The position numbers and the translations under genes are program-made. Under the pieces are notes generated by a model, which saw nothing but the letters and a program-made list of their open reading frames with translations, had not been told where the DNA came from and did not search any database. From Eubacterium sp. (lineage in GTDB: Bacteria > Bacillota > Clostridia > Peptostreptococcales > Anaerovoracaceae), in assembly GCA_017419895.1 (NCBI GenBank), contig JAFOKI010000159.1:1-7900 (forward strand): a DNA stretch of 7,900 nt, written 5' to 3'. Shown piece after piece: positions 6,826 through 7,900 of the stretch (position 1 is the first letter of the stretch; the number at the start of each line of letters is the position of its first letter).

Positions 6826-7900
6826 ATGGCAAAGTCAAAAAAGAAAAAAGAGGATATTGAAGCCGTAGATCTCGCTATGGACGATATCGCAATGGATGAC
6901 ATCGAAGGCGGTCTTACGGATATTGCGGATATGGAGAGCGATGAAAGCATAACCGGAGAAGCTCTTAAAGAGCTCAAGAAAGATCTGATAGACAAACTTC
7001 TCAAAATGGCAAAGGACAAGACCGGCGCTGCGAAGAATACGTTGTCGTACGCGGAGTTCGAGGATGTAGTCGGCCAGTATGAGATAGACAAAGATGTTAT
7101 TGATGATATATTCGAGTCACTGTACAAAAAGGATATCGTAATGTCGGCTGACGGTGATCCCGAGGATGATGTACTCGAGCCGGATGACGATCTGGATCTC
7201 GACGCTGAGGACGGCGTAATTCTTACAAAAACAGGCGAGATAGATGTAGACGCGACTATCCCCGCAGGCGTTGCCGTAGATGACCCGGTAAGAATGTATC
7301 TCAAGGAGATAGGAGAAGTCAGACTACTTACTCCTGAGGAGGAAGTAGAACTTGCCAAGAAGATAGAAGATGGAGACGAAAGGGCAAAACAGAGGCTTTG
7401 TGAAGCTAACCTCAGGCTCGTGGTCAGCATTGCCAAACGTTATGTTGGCCGCGGCATGCTCTTCCTTGATCTGATTCAGGAAGGAAACCTGGGATTGATC
7501 AAAGCCGTCGAGAAGTTTGATTACAGAAAAGGCTACAAATTCTCAACATACGCTACATGGTGGATACGTCAGGCGATCACAAGGTCTATCGCCGACCAGG
7601 CAAGGACGATCAGGATCCCGGTGCATATGGTTGAGACCATCAATAAACTTACGAGAGTAAGCAGGACGCTGCTCCAGGATCTTGGACGCGAACCGACGCA
7701 GGAAGAGATCGCAAAGGAACTCGGAATGCCTGTAGAAAAAGTTCGTGAGATCCAGAGGATTGCCCAGGAACCGACCTCGCTTGACAAACCGATAGGTGAA
7801 GAAGAAGACAGCAGACTTGAGGACTTTATTCCCGACACGGATGTTCCGTCACCGTCTGACGCCGTTGCGAATTCAATGATGAAGGAACAGCTGAATGAGG
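6826..7900 (+). CDS. rpoD: Primary sigma factor RpoD/SigA, C-terminus cut by window edge
   Basis: This is the housekeeping sigma-70 subunit that directs RNA polymerase to -10/-35 promoters; 358 complete codons are in the window. Order of parts: a Lys-rich start ([10 protein letters not shown]), an acidic segment, region 1.1-like helices (about 44-106), a strongly acidic linker (109-130, 13 of 22 residues Asp/Glu), and region 1.2 ([20 protein letters not shown], 153-172). Regions 2.1-2.4 (about 190-275) include [38 protein letters not shown] and [20 protein letters not shown], the promoter-melting and -10-binding segments. Region 3 (about 276-355) includes [20 protein letters not shown] and ends in [14 protein letters not shown]. 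Region 4, which binds the -35, lies beyond the edge. Sequence and position after dnaG mark it as primary rather than alternative sigma. The ATG at 6826 has a well-placed AAGGGAG. In Bacillota the next genes are often trmK and a Nif3-like gene, not seen here. Confidence 0.98.
   Translation, partial: MAKSKKKKEDIEAVDLAMDDIAMDDIEGGLTDIADMESDESITGEALKELKKDLIDKLLKMAKDKTGAAKNTLSYAEFEDVVGQYEIDKDVIDDIFESLYKKDIVMSADGDPEDDVLEPDDDLDLDAEDGVILTKTGEIDVDATIPAGVAVDDPVRMYLKEIGEVRLLTPEEEVELAKKIEDGDERAKQRLCEANLRLVVSIAKRYVGRGMLFLDLIQEGNLGLIKAVEKFDYRKGYKFSTYATWWIRQAITRSIADQARTIRIPVHMVETINKLTRVSRTLLQDLGREPTQEEIAKELGMPVEKVREIQRIAQEPTSLDKPIGEEEDSRLEDFIPDTDVPSPSDAVANSMMKEQLNE
6874..6903 (+). repeat. Tandem 15-base (5-codon) imperfect repeat in rpoD
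   Basis: Two adjacent five-codon units both encode Ala-Met-Asp-Asp-Ile (residues 17-21 and 22-26). The DNA copies differ at three positions, all synonymous third bases. A looser echo follows (LTDIADM, 30-36). The repeat lies in the acidic N-terminal segment ahead of region 1.1. Confidence 0.8.

Noticed and set aside
6837..6843. A-AAA-AAG slippery heptamer in phase at codons 4-6 of rpoD, like the dnaX frameshift site
   Set aside because: A -1 slip would hit TGA at 6858, no stimulatory hairpin is evident, and a run of Lys codons explains the sequence.
6795..7436. 213-codon Ser-rich open frame on the minus strand opposite rpoD
   Set aside because: The Ser/Ile-rich composition comes from reading the antisense of acidic codons in rpoD; no start signal or family match is visible.
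1..7900. CRISPR array, insertion sequence, tRNA/rRNA, riboswitch or rho-independent terminator
   Set aside because: I looked for spaced direct repeats, terminal inverted repeats, tRNA-like cloverleaf ends and GC-stem plus T-run patterns and found none; coding genes fill almost the whole window.

Overview
The window looks like ordinary chromosomal DNA from a bacterium of the class Clostridia (Bacillota). The pointers are the gene order dut, dgt-like, dnaG, rpoD (a Gram-positive form of the macromolecular-synthesis operon), primary-sigma and primase sequences of Bacillota type, strong purine-rich ribosome binding sites with mixed ATG/GTG/TTG starts, moderate GC content, and heavy use of ATA (Ile) and AGA/AGG (Arg) codons. 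No genus can be named from the sequence alone.

Layout. Positions 1-813 (minus strand) hold the N-terminal 271 codons of an oligoendopeptidase F-like M3 metallopeptidase, cut by the left window edge before its active site. A 111-base intergenic region (814-924) carries back-to-back promoter candidates for this gene and for the rightward genes. From 925 to the right edge everything reads rightward in a tightly packed, probably co-transcribed series: murI (glutamate racemase), an unrecognised very acidic 179-residue protein, an M16 (insulinase/processing-peptidase-like) zinc protease, dut (dUTPase), a dGTPase-like HD phosphohydrolase, dnaG (primase) and rpoD/sigA (primary sigma factor, cut by the right edge within or just before region 4). 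Junctions are -4 to +43 bases and no terminator is visible between them.

How the genes fit together. Dut and the dGTPase-like enzyme act on the deoxynucleotide pool, DnaG primes replication, and RpoD sets housekeeping transcription, so the right half joins nucleotide-pool control, replication and transcription initiation in one unit. MurI supplies D-glutamate for peptidoglycan. The M16 protease and the acidic protein have no assigned substrates. A good sigma-A-type promoter candidate inside the 3' end of the dGTPase-like gene (4957-4985) could give dnaG-rpoD its own transcription.

Novelty. I find no mobile element, CRISPR array, RNA gene, defence system or obviously new biological system. 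The best leads are the unrecognised acidic protein with its aromatic/acidic tail, the candidate internal promoter and weak initiation region of dnaG, and the acidic, internally repeated N-terminus of the sigma factor.
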